Source: UBA7702 sp051866595 (GTDB lineage Bacteria; Bacillota; Dehalobacteriia; UBA7702). Taken from it: 14,874 nucleotides of DNA. The notes beneath the pieces were generated by a model. It saw only the letters and a list, made by a program, of their open reading frames with translations. It was not told the DNA's origin and did no database searches. The position numbers and the translations under genes were made by a program. Of this stretch, positions 6,259-13,475 are shown piece by piece (the first letter of the stretch is position 1; each line of letters opens with the position of its first letter). The stretch spans positions 1 through 14,874 of the forward strand of contig JBJDXI010000048.1 of assembly GCA_051866595.1 (NCBI GenBank). The letters run 5' to 3'.

Positions 6259-7113
6259 ATGCGGGAGAATTCTTTTTTTGTTCCTTATCTTGGGGCGGAA
6301 GCCTCAAAAAAATTTGCCGACGGATTGATTCTGGGCTGTCCTTATGAAGACCCCGGCGCTTTTCGGAAAGGAGCGGAAACGGCGCCCCGGCGTATCCGGG
6401 ATTTTTCCCGTCATATCAGCGGTTATCATCCCCGGACGGAACAGGATCTCTTTGACAGATCCATCGGTGATCTGGGAGATATGACGGTTTCCGGCATGAC
6501 GGAGGATGATGTTTTTTCACAATTGGAAAAAACAGCGTCTTCTTTTTTCCGTGAAAAACGTTTTCTGTTGACCCTCGGCGGCACCCGCGCCATTGCTTAT
6601 CCGTTGATCAAAGCGGTAAAATCCGTTTATCCTCAATGTAAGATCATTTCTTTCGACGCGCACAGCGGCAGGGAAAAACGGGAAGATTTTGTGGGACACG
6701 ATAACCTGTTTACTTCTCTTATCGATGACGGCGTGCTGGCGGAATCGGATCTCTACGCCTTCGGTATACGGGTCGGCAGTAAAAAGGCGATGAGGCAAAG
6801 CGCCTATAAAGGATTTGAAAACCCGCCAAAAGTAAAAAAAGCGGTGCTGGAAGAGATGCACCAGCTTTATCCGTTTCCCGTTTATGTCACGGTGGATGTG
6901 GATGTGATGGACCCGCCCTACGCTCCCGGCAGCGGCCATCCCGTTTACGGCGGCATTGCCACCGCGGAGCTTTTTGACTGTATTTCACTGCTGCAAAGTT
7001 TAAACGTGGTGGGCATGGACATCACCGAAATTGTTCCGGCCTGTGACCGCAGCGGAATTACGGAAATTTTCGGGGCGACATTGGTGAAAGAAGCCCTGAT
7101 ACATTTTTTATGA
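6259..7113 (+). CDS. Arginase/agmatinase-fold protein with an altered metal site
   Basis: The 284-residue protein has the ureohydrolase fold throughout: GAETAPRRIR near 38, LTLGG at 105-108, SFDAH at 131-135, VDVDVMDP at 212-219, YAPGSGHP at 221-228 and MDITEIVP at 253-260. Arginases and agmatinases use two Mn ions held by six ligands. D133, H135, D213 and D215, which correspond to rat arginase D124, H126, D232 and D234, are kept. The GGDH histidine is replaced by R110 (GGTR), and the second aspartate of DAHxD is G137 (DAHSG). Those two are the ligands that bind only Mn-A. The Glu common after GxGxP in agmatinases is Val, while E257 (arginase E277) is kept. Family membership is firm, but activity as an agmatinase is doubtful, so speB is not assigned. 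It could be a one-metal hydrolase or a non-catalytic protein. Confidence 0.85.
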   Translation: MRENSFFVPYLGAEASKKFADGLILGCPYEDPGAFRKGAETAPRRIRDFSRHISGYHPRTEQDLFDRSIGDLGDMTVSGMTEDDVFSQLEKTASSFFREKRFLLTLGGTRAIAYPLIKAVKSVYPQCKIISFDAHSGREKREDFVGHDNLFTSLIDDGVLAESDLYAFGIRVGSKKAMRQSAYKGFENPPKVKKAVLEEMHQLYPFPVYVTVDVDVMDPPYAPGSGHPVYGGIATAELFDCISLLQSLNVVGMDITEIVPACDRSGITEIFGATLVKEALIHFL

Positions 7114-7129
7114 ATTTTGAAAAAAAGTG

Positions 7130-7158
7130 TTGACAAGGCAGTTAAAATGCGGTATACT
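7130..7158 (+). promoter_or_regulatory. tRNA operon promoter P1
   Basis: A perfect TTGACA (7130-7135) and TATACT (7153-7158) are 17 bases apart. The expected start is about 7165, some 130 bases before tRNA-Val. The promoter begins 16 bases past the ureohydrolase-like stop. Confidence 0.88.
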
Positions 7159-7206
7159 AATCGTGCTTTGAGAAACGAAGAGTGACAACGTTTCTGAATC
7201 ACGATT
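7159..7206. repeat. Nested inverted repeat between tRNA promoters P1 and P2
   Basis: AATCGTG (7159-7165) is inverted at 7200-7206 (CACGATT). Inside it AGAAACG (7171-7177) is inverted at 7189-7195 (CGTTTCT). Both are perfect 7-bp pairs, separated by short internal loops and an 11-base apical loop. The outer arm starts directly after the P1 -10 box, so part of it lies at or upstream of the predicted transcription start. Confidence 0.6.
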
Positions 7207-7245
7207 CTAATACGACTGAAACTTCGAAAAAGTTGAAAAAGGGTA

Positions 7246-7274
7246 TTGACAAACCAAACAAAGTATGATAGAAT
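7246..7274 (+). promoter_or_regulatory. tRNA operon promoter P2
   Basis: TTGACA (7246-7251) and TAGAAT (7269-7274) are 17 bases apart. The expected start near 7281 leaves about 12 bases before tRNA-Val. Tandem promoters are usual for stable RNA operons. Confidence 0.88.
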
Positions 7275-7292
7275 CGTTCTTGTGGCTGTCAT

Positions 7293-7368
<76 letters not shown>

Positions 7369-7374
7369 TGATAT

Positions 7375-7451
7375 GGCGCAGTAGCTCAGCTGGTTAGAGC
7401 GTCGGCCTGTCACGCCGAAGGTCGTGGGTTCGAGCCCCATCTGCGTCGCCA
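7375..7451 (+). tRNA. tRNA-Asp (anticodon GTC)
   Basis: A 77-base cloverleaf with encoded CCA: acceptor GGCGCAG with CTGCGTC, anticodon stem TCGGC/GCCGA with loop CTGTCAC, and T arm GTGGG/CCCAT. The anticodon GTC reads aspartate codons. It begins 6 bases after tRNA-Val. Confidence 0.97.
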
Positions 7452-7455
7452 ATTT

Positions 7456-7531
7456 GCTTCGGTAGCTCAGTCGGTAGAGCAGGGGACTGAAAATCCCCGT
7501 GTCGGTGGTTCGATTCCGCCCCGAAGCACCA
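7456..7531 (+). tRNA. tRNA-Phe (anticodon GAA)
   Basis: A 76-base cloverleaf with encoded CCA: acceptor GCTTCGG with CCGAAGC, anticodon stem GGGGA/TCCCC with loop CTGAAAA, and T arm GGTGG/CCGCC. The anticodon GAA reads phenylalanine codons. Confidence 0.97.
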
Positions 7532-7543
7532 AGCAGCTTAAAT

Positions 7544-7618
7544 GCGGGTATAACTCAGTGGTAGAGTGCCACCTTGCCAAGGTGGACGTCGAGAGTTCGA
7601 ATCTCTTTGCCCGCTCCA
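7544..7618 (+). tRNA. tRNA-Gly (anticodon GCC), copy 1
   Basis: A 75-base cloverleaf with encoded CCA: acceptor GCGGGTA with TGCCCGC, anticodon stem CCACC/GGTGG with loop TTGCCAA, and T arm GAGAG/CTCTT. The anticodon GCC reads GGC and GGT. It is identical in sequence to the copy at 7679. Confidence 0.97.
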
Positions 7619-7642
7619 AAGCCTGATCGCAAGGTCAGGCTT
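7619..7642 (+). terminator. Hairpin between the two tRNA-Gly copies
   Basis: AAGCCTGA (7619-7626) pairs perfectly with TCAGGCTT (7635-7642) around an 8-base loop, starting right after the CCA end of tRNA-Gly copy 1. It is followed by CTATATTTT, a weak U tract. It may be a partial terminator or an RNA processing structure, because no promoter is evident for the second copy. Confidence 0.6.
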
Positions 7643-7678
7643 CTATATTTTAAAACTCATCCATTTTATATATTTTTC

Positions 7679-7753
7679 GCGGGTATAACTCAGTGGTAGA
7701 GTGCCACCTTGCCAAGGTGGACGTCGAGAGTTCGAATCTCTTTGCCCGCTCCA
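7679..7753 (+). tRNA. tRNA-Gly (anticodon GCC), copy 2
   Basis: Its 75 bases are identical to copy 1, including the CCA end; the flanking DNA differs on the 5' side and after three A residues on the 3' side. An AT-rich stretch precedes it, but no promoter with a suitable start point is visible, so it probably depends on read-through of the hairpin at 7619-7642. Confidence 0.96.
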
Positions 7754-7758
7754 AAAAA

Positions 7759-7789
7759 GGTGATCTTGCTTTTGCAGGATCACCTTTTT
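7759..7789. terminator. Bidirectional terminator shared by the tRNA cluster and the ger operon
   Basis: GGTGATCTTGC (7759-7769) pairs with GCAGGATCACC (7774-7784), with one T-G wobble, around a TTTT loop. T5 follows on the + side and an A6 run precedes it, giving a U tract on the - strand. It lies 5 bases after tRNA-Gly copy 2 and about 40 bases past the gerC stop. Confidence 0.92.
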
Positions 7790-7829
7790 CCGTTGCCCGG
7801 TGCGGGACTTTTGTTTTGTATCATTTTTC

Positions 7830-8924
7830 TCATGTGTTATGCTGGTTGATAATGGTATTCTCAATGTCAATTTTCACAACAGCGTCTTTATAGACCTGAT
7901 TCATGTCGTGGCTTTTATAAAAATCATTGTAGTATCCTCTTGTTTTGGCTCTTATACCCAGAGGATCACTGCCCGAAGATTGAATTTTCCGGAATGTTTC
8001 GGTGCAATGTTTTTCCAGCTCTTTTTCGGTATCCTTTTCGATCTGATTCCGGCTGGAATGGGAAATTTCCGCCCAGTTGCTGACGGTAAAATAAGATTTC
8101 ATTTTCAGATGAATGGTGATGTAGAGTTGGTCGTTGATGATGTCAAGATCCGTTTTCCGGGAGCATTTGGTGATGTTGAGGGTACATTCCTCTCCTTCGG
8201 CCTGAATGTTTTGGAGCTTGACGGCAATGGCTTTGGCGGAAGAGGTCAGTATGGAGAGGTAGCAGCTTTCGGCGGTGTTCAGCGTTTCCACGCAACGGTC
8301 CTCCTGAAAGAGGGCAGTTCCTTTCACTGCAACGAGGTTCCTTTCCTCATCGTAGCGGAGAAGAGGCAGAATCGGGTCAATGCCTTCGGTCTGGAAATCA
8401 ATATTGAATTCATGATGCAGTGTGTTGGGGCATAACCCGGCGTTGGCGGCGTTTTCCAGCAGTTCCTCAAGGTATCCGTAGGATCGGTTCTTTTTTTCCT
8501 TGCTTTCCAGAATATTCAGCAATGTTTTGGGACTTCCCTCCACAATGGCGTAATCCGCCAAGAACCGGTTGGAGGGTTCCAGATGGTTGGCATCTTTGAC
8601 TTTCATCAGTCCCTCTCTCGCCAGCTCTTCGGAGAAGATCATATTCTGGATTTTCCCCGATTTCAGCGGGTCGCCGGAGGCGTCGTTCAGCGAGGCGATG
8701 GCGTGCTCCATCAAGTCGTCTTCCTTGGAGAGAATCAGGAGGCTGCCGTCTTTTTCCGTGGCCTCCGCCGCGGCGAAGCTGAAAAGGAGCTTATCGCTTT
8801 CACCGGTTTCCGCCCCGGCATAAATGATGATGGCGGTGTTTTCAAAAATCTGTTGGTCGTAGCAGCCCGTGAGAAAGAGAAGAGAAAAAAGGGGGAGCAT
8901 GGCCAGGGCAATCTTTTTCAGCAT
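7830..8924 (-). CDS. gerC: Spore germinant receptor lipoprotein, Ger(x)C family
   Basis: This is the C subunit of a GerA-type germinant receptor in the spore inner membrane. The 364-residue protein starts MLKK, then a hydrophobic stretch and the lipobox LTGC, with the lipid-bearing cysteine at 21 followed by YDQQ. The remainder is a soluble domain that would lie outside the membrane. Later landmarks include FLADYAIVEGSP near 125 and the family-typical C-terminal region with IQSSGSDPLGI near 315. ATG 8924 is used because it places the signal peptide at the N-terminus and has AGGGGGA about 8 bases upstream; a longer frame to 9026 would bury the lipobox. Its start overlaps the gerB stop by 7 bases, so translation is probably coupled. 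It is the last gene of the operon. Confidence 0.93.
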   Translation of the reverse strand: MLKKIALAMLPLFSLLFLTGCYDQQIFENTAIIIYAGAETGESDKLLFSFAAAEATEKDGSLLILSKEDDLMEHAIASLNDASGDPLKSGKIQNMIFSEELAREGLMKVKDANHLEPSNRFLADYAIVEGSPKTLLNILESKEKKNRSYGYLEELLENAANAGLCPNTLHHEFNIDFQTEGIDPILPLLRYDEERNLVAVKGTALFQEDRCVETLNTAESCYLSILTSSAKAIAVKLQNIQAEGEECTLNITKCSRKTDLDIINDQLYITIHLKMKSYFTVSNWAEISHSSRNQIEKDTEKELEKHCTETFRKIQSSGSDPLGIRAKTRGYYNDFYKSHDMNQVYKDAVVKIDIENTIINQHNT

Positions 8925-10003
8925 GATGGTTTCCCCCTTCTTTTCAGCACCGCCGCCGCATAGAGCAGAAGAAATACGGCGGTGAGGATCAGGGCGGCGA
9001 TGTTGGTCACCCGGTACGTTTTCCACAGGGGCAGTCGGTTAACGGTACAGACCGACAGAAGAACGGCGCAGAGGCCGTAACCGATGATCAGGATTTTGCG
9101 GTGTCTCGCGTTGATGGCGGGAAGAAGATCCTGCTGCAGGACGGTGAAAACGGAAAATCCGAAGGCGCTGTAAATGGTGATCACTGGCAGCAGGGCCAGC
9201 ATGAAGAAGATGTCGAATCTCTCCAGAAGATTTCCTTTGAAAAAGGGACTCAGATTGTAGAAAGGAAGCACCAGTTTTTTGATGATTTCTTCTCCGAAGT
9301 ACATCATGCCGGCAGCGTAAAGAAAAATCATCAGAAAACAGAATACGGCGGTGAAAACCGCCGCCTTTCGGTAGAGGCGGCGATGATCGGTGCAGAGGGG
9401 CAGCGCCACAAAGGACGCCGCCACCGCCGGGGCGGAGAAAAACAGCACCGGCAGGGAGGTGAAAATATCCCGCCAGTAAAAATCATCCAGGGGCAGAACG
9501 TTGGCGGTGAGGTAGTTGTTTTTTGTAAAGGGGAACAGGAGGAGAAAGAGAATCACGGCGAAGAGGGATGCCGTTGTCATATAGGTGAAGGAACGGAATC
9601 CGCAGTAAGCCATATATACCGCCGGCAAAAAGAGAACAATGGCCAATATCAGCTCCGGCGTTTTGGGGAGGAAGTAGAATTTGACGAGATAAAGGTAGAT
9701 ATTCAACGCTTCCACAGTCAGAAGGAAAAAGCCCAGAGCGGCTGCGGCGGTGAAAAACAGAGCGGTTTTCTGTCCGCAGAGAAAAGAAACGGTCTGACGG
9801 ATGGTGGCATATTCATTTTTTTTCTGTAATGAAATCACAATGGCCAGCAGAAGAAAGGTGAGGAGCGACACGATGATGGCCGCGGCATAGCTGCCCCGGC
9901 CGGCGGCGGTGACGTACAACTTGATATAGTTGATCATCAGAACGGCGGAAACCGGCGCGCTCAGCATGGCCAGCCACTGAAATGAGGAAATATTATCTTT
10001 CAT
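8918..10003 (-). CDS. gerB: Spore germinant receptor permease, GerB family
   Basis: This is the B subunit of a GerA-type germinant receptor, a member of the APC transporter superfamily thought to bind the germinant. The 361-residue protein has about ten hydrophobic membrane segments, starting with WLAMLSAPVSAVLMINYIK near 10-28 and ending with a helix near 330-352 followed by LKRRGK. That length and layout are normal for GerB. An AGGGGGATC ribosome site precedes ATG 10003, inside the end of gerA, and the two genes overlap by 11 bases. Which germinant it senses cannot be told from sequence. Confidence 0.93.
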   Translation of the reverse strand: MKDNISSFQWLAMLSAPVSAVLMINYIKLYVTAAGRGSYAAAIIVSLLTFLLLAIVISLQKKNEYATIRQTVSFLCGQKTALFFTAAAALGFFLLTVEALNIYLYLVKFYFLPKTPELILAIVLFLPAVYMAYCGFRSFTYMTTASLFAVILFLLLFPFTKNNYLTANVLPLDDFYWRDIFTSLPVLFFSAPAVAASFVALPLCTDHRRLYRKAAVFTAVFCFLMIFLYAAGMMYFGEEIIKKLVLPFYNLSPFFKGNLLERFDIFFMLALLPVITIYSAFGFSVFTVLQQDLLPAINARHRKILIIGYGLCAVLLSVCTVNRLPLWKTYRVTNIAALILTAVFLLLYAAAVLKRRGKPSC

Positions 10004-11435
10004 CTTTGATCCCCCTGGTGTCGTCGATGGGCTTCGCGAGGTTACTGCGTTTTCTTAAAACGGAAAAGGGAAAACGGACGATGGTGTTGGCAAGTCCTTT
10101 CCACTGGAAAGGAAATACCGGCATGAGATAGGGTCTGCCCAGAGAACGCATTTGCAGAAGATAGATCAGGAGCAAATGCGTGGCGATAACAAGGCCGCAA
10201 ATCCCTAAAATACCGGCGAAAAGCATCATGAAAAACCGCGTGAACCGGAGGGACTGGGCCATATCCTGAGAGGGAATCACAAATCCGGCAATGGCCGTCA
10301 CGGAGACGACGATGACCATGAGATTGCTGACGAGCCCCGCTTCCACCGCGGCCTGGCCGATGATGATACCGCCGACGATACCGATGGTATTCCCGATGTA
10401 AGAGGGCAGGCGAACCGAGGCTTCGCGGATGATCTCAAAGAGAAACTCCATAATGAACGCTTCCACCAGCGGGGTGAAGATGACCAGCGTCCGGGAGGCC
10501 GCCAGATTCGACAGGATGTTCAGGGGAATTACGTAATAATGGTAGGAAAGAACGGCAATATAAGCCGCCGGCAGAAACAGGGAAATAAACATGCCCCAAA
10601 GCCGCAGGATACCGATGAAACTGCCGAGAACCGGCGGATGGTTGTAATCATCCATGGCGTGAAAAAAACTCCAGAAATTCGCCGGCAGAATAATCACGTT
10701 GGGAGAACCGGTGAGGAACAATACGAACCGTCCTTCCAGCAACGCCGCTTCGGCCTTGTCGGTGCGCTCCGTCATATTGAACAGAGGAAACAGGGAATGA
10801 GGATGATCGGAAATCATCTGCTCGATGTAAGCGGTATCGAGGTAACCGTCGTAATTGAGATGTTTCAACCGTGTCATCAGCTGTTCCAGAATACTTTCAT
10901 CGGCAATGCCCTTGAGGTAGGCCAGCGCCACGGTCTGATGGGTGGAAGACCCCAGCTGATATTCTTTGAATTTCAGATTATGATTGCAGATTTTCGTGCG
11001 CATGATGGCCATGTTGATTTTGATATTTTCCACAAAGCTGTCTTTCGCTCCGCGGATGTTTTTTTCGGCGTCGGTGCTTTCGGGGCTGCGGCCGACGAGA
11101 TGCTCAATGCGCACCTGAAAACCGCGGTGTCTGTTTTCCAGCAGGAAGAAAACACCGCCGGTGCCCACGCCGGTCAACGCGTCGTCCAGAGAAGTCGTGA
11201 TTTTTACATCGGCCAAAGGAAGACGATCCAGGGAAAAATCTTCTCCGTCGGATTCCAGGACTCTCGGCAGAACTTCAAGATAGAGGATTTCCGTGTTGAT
11301 CATATTGTCGATATAGAGTAAAAGAAGCTTCGTTCCGTCTTTCAGTTTTAGTTCATTTATGATATAATCAGAACAGTCAACGGCGGCTTCCCGGATATAC
11401 TGAACATTTTCCTGGAAATTGCTGCTGATTTTCAA
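9993..11435 (-). CDS. gerA: Spore germinant receptor subunit, GerA family
   Basis: This is the A subunit of a GerA-type germinant receptor, recently proposed to form an oligomeric ion channel in the spore inner membrane. Numbered from the GTG at 11444, a soluble N-terminal region (1-270) carries GSPNVIILPANFWSFF at 246-261, and five or so membrane helices lie between 275 and 430. Hallmarks are PLVEAFIMEFLFEIIREAS (325-343), RLPSYIGNTIGIVGG (345-359) and VIPSQDMAQSLRFTRF (389-404). TTG 11435 is preferred because GAGGTG ends 6 bases before it, which gives 480 residues; GTG 11444 lies within that same motif and has no good site of its own. It overlaps gerB by 11 bases. A sigma-G-type promoter lies just upstream. 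Confidence 0.93.
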   Translation of the reverse strand: MKISSNFQENVQYIREAAVDCSDYIINELKLKDGTKLLLLYIDNMINTEILYLEVLPRVLESDGEDFSLDRLPLADVKITTSLDDALTGVGTGGVFFLLENRHRGFQVRIEHLVGRSPESTDAEKNIRGAKDSFVENIKINMAIMRTKICNHNLKFKEYQLGSSTHQTVALAYLKGIADESILEQLMTRLKHLNYDGYLDTAYIEQMISDHPHSLFPLFNMTERTDKAEAALLEGRFVLFLTGSPNVIILPANFWSFFHAMDDYNHPPVLGSFIGILRLWGMFISLFLPAAYIAVLSYHYYVIPLNILSNLAASRTLVIFTPLVEAFIMEFLFEIIREASVRLPSYIGNTIGIVGGIIIGQAAVEAGLVSNLMVIVVSVTAIAGFVIPSQDMAQSLRFTRFFMMLFAGILGICGLVIATHLLLIYLLQMRSLGRPYLMPVFPFQWKGLANTIVRFPFSVLRKRSNLAKPIDDTRGIKDER

Positions 11436-11441
11436 AAAATT

Positions 11442-11447
11442 CACCTC
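11442..11447 (-). promoter_or_regulatory. Ribosome site suggesting a TTG start for gerA
   Basis: On the - strand GAGGTG is followed by 6 bases and then TTG at 11435. The upstream in-frame GTG at 11444 overlaps this motif and has only TTTGGTAA before it. Confidence 0.6.
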
Positions 11448-11463
11448 TTACCAAAGTTTTCTT

Positions 11464-11494
11464 TAGTATGAGCGGGAAAGAAGTTTTTTATCAA
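11464..11494 (-). promoter_or_regulatory. Putative sigma-G promoter of the gerABC operon
   Basis: On the - strand CATACTA (complement of 11464-11470) matches the sigma-G -10 consensus CATnnTA exactly. TTGATA (complement of 11489-11494) lies 18 bases upstream as a moderate -35 match. Known ger operons are transcribed by sigma G in the forespore, so the placement just before gerA is as expected. The -35 box reaches the A of the divergent sfsA start codon. Confidence 0.68.
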
Positions 11495-12201
11495 TGGAAT
11501 ACCATCATTTACAGCAGGGGATTTTTGTGGAACGGAAAAACCGTTTCGTGGCCGAAGTGGAGCTGAACGGTGAACGCGTCGGCGTTCATGTGCCCAATAC
11601 GGGCCGATGCAAGGAGCTTTTTGTACCTGGAGCGAAAGTCTACGTTCAGCCCGCGGAAAACCCTGCCCGAAAATATGCCTATACTCTCCGGGCCGTGTAC
11701 AAAGGCGATCAGCTCGTTCATATTGATTCCGCCGGCGCCAACCGTCTCGTTGAGGAGGCGCTGCTTAATGGCACCGTAAAAGGGCTGGAGGATGTGACCG
11801 ATGTGGAACGGGAGAAAACCTACGGTTCCTCCCGCTTTGATTTCCGCTTTCGCAAGGGCGGAAAAATCTGTTATATGGAAGTGAAAGGTGTTACCCTGGA
11901 AGAGAAGGGGACTGCTATGTTTCCCGATGCTCCCACGGAAAGGGGAGCACGTCATCTGAAAGAGCTTGTTCAGGCTAGGGGAGAAGGATTCGGCGCTTAT
12001 GTGATGTTTGTGATTCAGATGAAAGGCGTTGACCGGTTTACGCCCAACGTGCTCCGGGATCCCGTCTTTGCCCGGAATCTGATTTTCGCCGCCGAAGCCG
12101 GCGTAACAGTAATGGCCTGCGATACTCTTGTGACACCGGAAAAAATCACCCTGGACCGGCCGGTTCCGGTGGAATTGCCTCAAAAGGAGGATCTGATATG
12201 A
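11494..12201 (+). CDS. sfsA: SfsA family DNA/RNA nuclease-like protein
   Basis: The 235-residue protein matches SfsA over its full length: an N-terminal OB-like part with VHVPNTGRCKEL at about 31-42, then a PD-(D/E)xK-type domain with SRFDF, YMEVKGVTLE and FPDAPTERGARHLKEL. E. coli SfsA was named for stimulating maltose gene expression and has been linked to DNA binding and nuclease activity; its role in Firmicutes is unclear. ATG 11494 gives the family N-terminus. The ribosome site is weak (AAAGAAG about 10 bases away). A weak sigma-A candidate (TTCACC at 11440, TAGTAT at 11464, 18-base spacer) shares its -10 position with the divergent ger promoter. The last 4 bases overlap larA, so it heads a four-gene operon. 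Confidence 0.93.
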   Translation: MEYHHLQQGIFVERKNRFVAEVELNGERVGVHVPNTGRCKELFVPGAKVYVQPAENPARKYAYTLRAVYKGDQLVHIDSAGANRLVEEALLNGTVKGLEDVTDVEREKTYGSSRFDFRFRKGGKICYMEVKGVTLEEKGTAMFPDAPTERGARHLKELVQARGEGFGAYVMFVIQMKGVDRFTPNVLRDPVFARNLIFAAEAGVTVMACDTLVTPEKITLDRPVPVELPQKEDLI

Positions 12202-13475
12202 AAACCATAGCGTTTGGCTACGGCAAAGAAAAACTGCCGCTTCAAATTGAAGAAAAAAACCTGATCGCATCATTGATGCCCCGTAAGGAGGAATCCTGCG
12301 GCGATTACAAAGAAATTCTGAAAGAATCCTTGGATACTCCCATCGGCACGCCGCCCCTGCGGGAAACCGTCAAAGCCGGTCAGACCGTGGCGATTGTGAT
12401 CAGTGATATTACCCGCCCCTGCCCCAGCTATAAGATTCTTCCTTTCCTTCTGGAAGAGCTGAACACTGCCGGCGTCCGGGATGAAAACATCGTGATCGTC
12501 AGCGGTCTGGGTTCTCACCGCAAGCAGACCGATGAGGAACGGGAACGTCTTGTAGGCAGCGAGGTCTACCGCCGTGTCAGGGTGGTGGACTCCGATCCCG
12601 AAAATTATGTATCGGTGGGTGTAAGCTCCAACGGAACGCCCTTTGAGGTTTTCCGTCCCGTGGCCGAAGCGGATCTTCGTATCTGTGTCGGCAATATTGA
12701 TTACCATTATTTCGCCGGTTACAGCGGCGGCTGTAAAGCCATTGTTCCCGGTGTCTGCACCCGTCGTACCATTGAACAGAATCATAAGATGATGCTGCTG
12801 GAGGACGCCCGGGTCGGACGGGCCGACGGCAACCCTGTCCGTGCAGATATGGAGGAAATCCTGAAATTTCTCTCCATCGATTTCCTCATCAATGTGGTGC
12901 TGAACGAAAAGAAGGAAATTGTAGCGGCGGTGGCGGGGCATCCTGTTTCCGCCCATCGGGAAGGCTGTAAAATTTTGGACCGTGTCTATAAACAGCCGAT
13001 CACAGAGCTTGCCGATATTGTTATCGCTTCTCCCGGCGGACTGCCCAAGGATCTTAACGTTTATCAGACCCAGAAAGCTTTGGATAACGCTCAGTGGGCG
13101 GTCAAAGAGGGCGGTATTATTATTCTGGTGGGCGAATGTAAAGAGGGATACGGCGAAACCACCTTTGAAAAATGGGTCAACGAGGCTCAATGCGCCGACG
13201 ACCTGATTCAGCGGATTCATAAGGAATTTCGCCTCGGCGGCCATAAAGCGGCGGCCATCGCCCAGGTGACGAAGAAAGCGTCAATCTATCTTGTTTCTTC
13301 TCTTCCTCGGGAAATGACGGAAAAGCTCTATATGAAACCTTATACCGATCTTCAGACGGCCTTTGATGACGCCATGGCTCTAAAAGGGGAGAACGCCCGG
13401 GTATACTGCATGACGGTGGGCGGTACCACGCTGCCCTGCTTTGAACCGGAAAAAGGGGAGGACGGTCTGGAATGA
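12198..13475 (+). CDS. larA: LarA-type nickel-dependent racemase homologue
   Basis: LarA of Lactobacillus plantarum interconverts D- and L-lactate using a nickel-pincer nucleotide joined to a lysine; homologues act on other 2-hydroxy acids. The 425-residue protein keeps the known active-site set: D70 and R73 (SDITRP), H107 (GSHRKQT), H170, K180 (YHYFAGYSGGCKAIVPG), H196 (RTIEQNH) and K284 (GGLPKDLN). The H-K-H spacing of 10 and 16 equals that of L. plantarum H174-K184-H200. K180 would carry the cofactor. No larB, larC or larE cofactor genes are in the window, and no lactate permease or dehydrogenase is adjacent, so the substrate is uncertain. AAGGAGG lies 8 bases before ATG 12198. The gene overlaps sfsA and the next gene by 4 bases each (ATGA). 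Confidence 0.88.
   Translation: MKTIAFGYGKEKLPLQIEEKNLIASLMPRKEESCGDYKEILKESLDTPIGTPPLRETVKAGQTVAIVISDITRPCPSYKILPFLLEELNTAGVRDENIVIVSGLGSHRKQTDEERERLVGSEVYRRVRVVDSDPENYVSVGVSSNGTPFEVFRPVAEADLRICVGNIDYHYFAGYSGGCKAIVPGVCTRRTIEQNHKMMLLEDARVGRADGNPVRADMEEILKFLSIDFLINVVLNEKKEIVAAVAGHPVSAHREGCKILDRVYKQPITELADIVIASPGGLPKDLNVYQTQKALDNAQWAVKEGGIIILVGECKEGYGETTFEKWVNEAQCADDLIQRIHKEFRLGGHKAAAIAQVTKKASIYLVSSLPREMTEKLYMKPYTDLQTAFDDAMALKGENARVYCMTVGGTTLPCFEPEKGEDGLE

Noticed and set aside
6259..7113. Naming the ureohydrolase speB (agmatinase)
   Set aside because: Two metal ligands and the agmatinase-type Glu after GxGxP are missing, and no polyamine genes are adjacent.
7165..7290. T-box or other riboswitch in the tRNA leader
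   Set aside because: No T-box consensus, specifier stem or known riboswitch core is visible, and the region precedes tRNA genes, not a synthetase.
7643..7893. Short open frames on both strands over the tRNA-Gly copies
   Set aside because: Their translations come mostly from tRNA and terminator sequence, with no ribosome site; they are translated RNA genes, not proteins.
10539..11321. Long + strand open frame of about 260 codons opposite gerA
   Set aside because: It lies wholly within gerA on the other strand, has a low-complexity His/Gln-rich translation, no ribosome site and no family features; gerA explains the region.
12270..13244. Long - strand open frame of about 324 codons opposite larA
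   Set aside because: It is antisense to a full-length larA with all active-site residues and has no start signal of its own.
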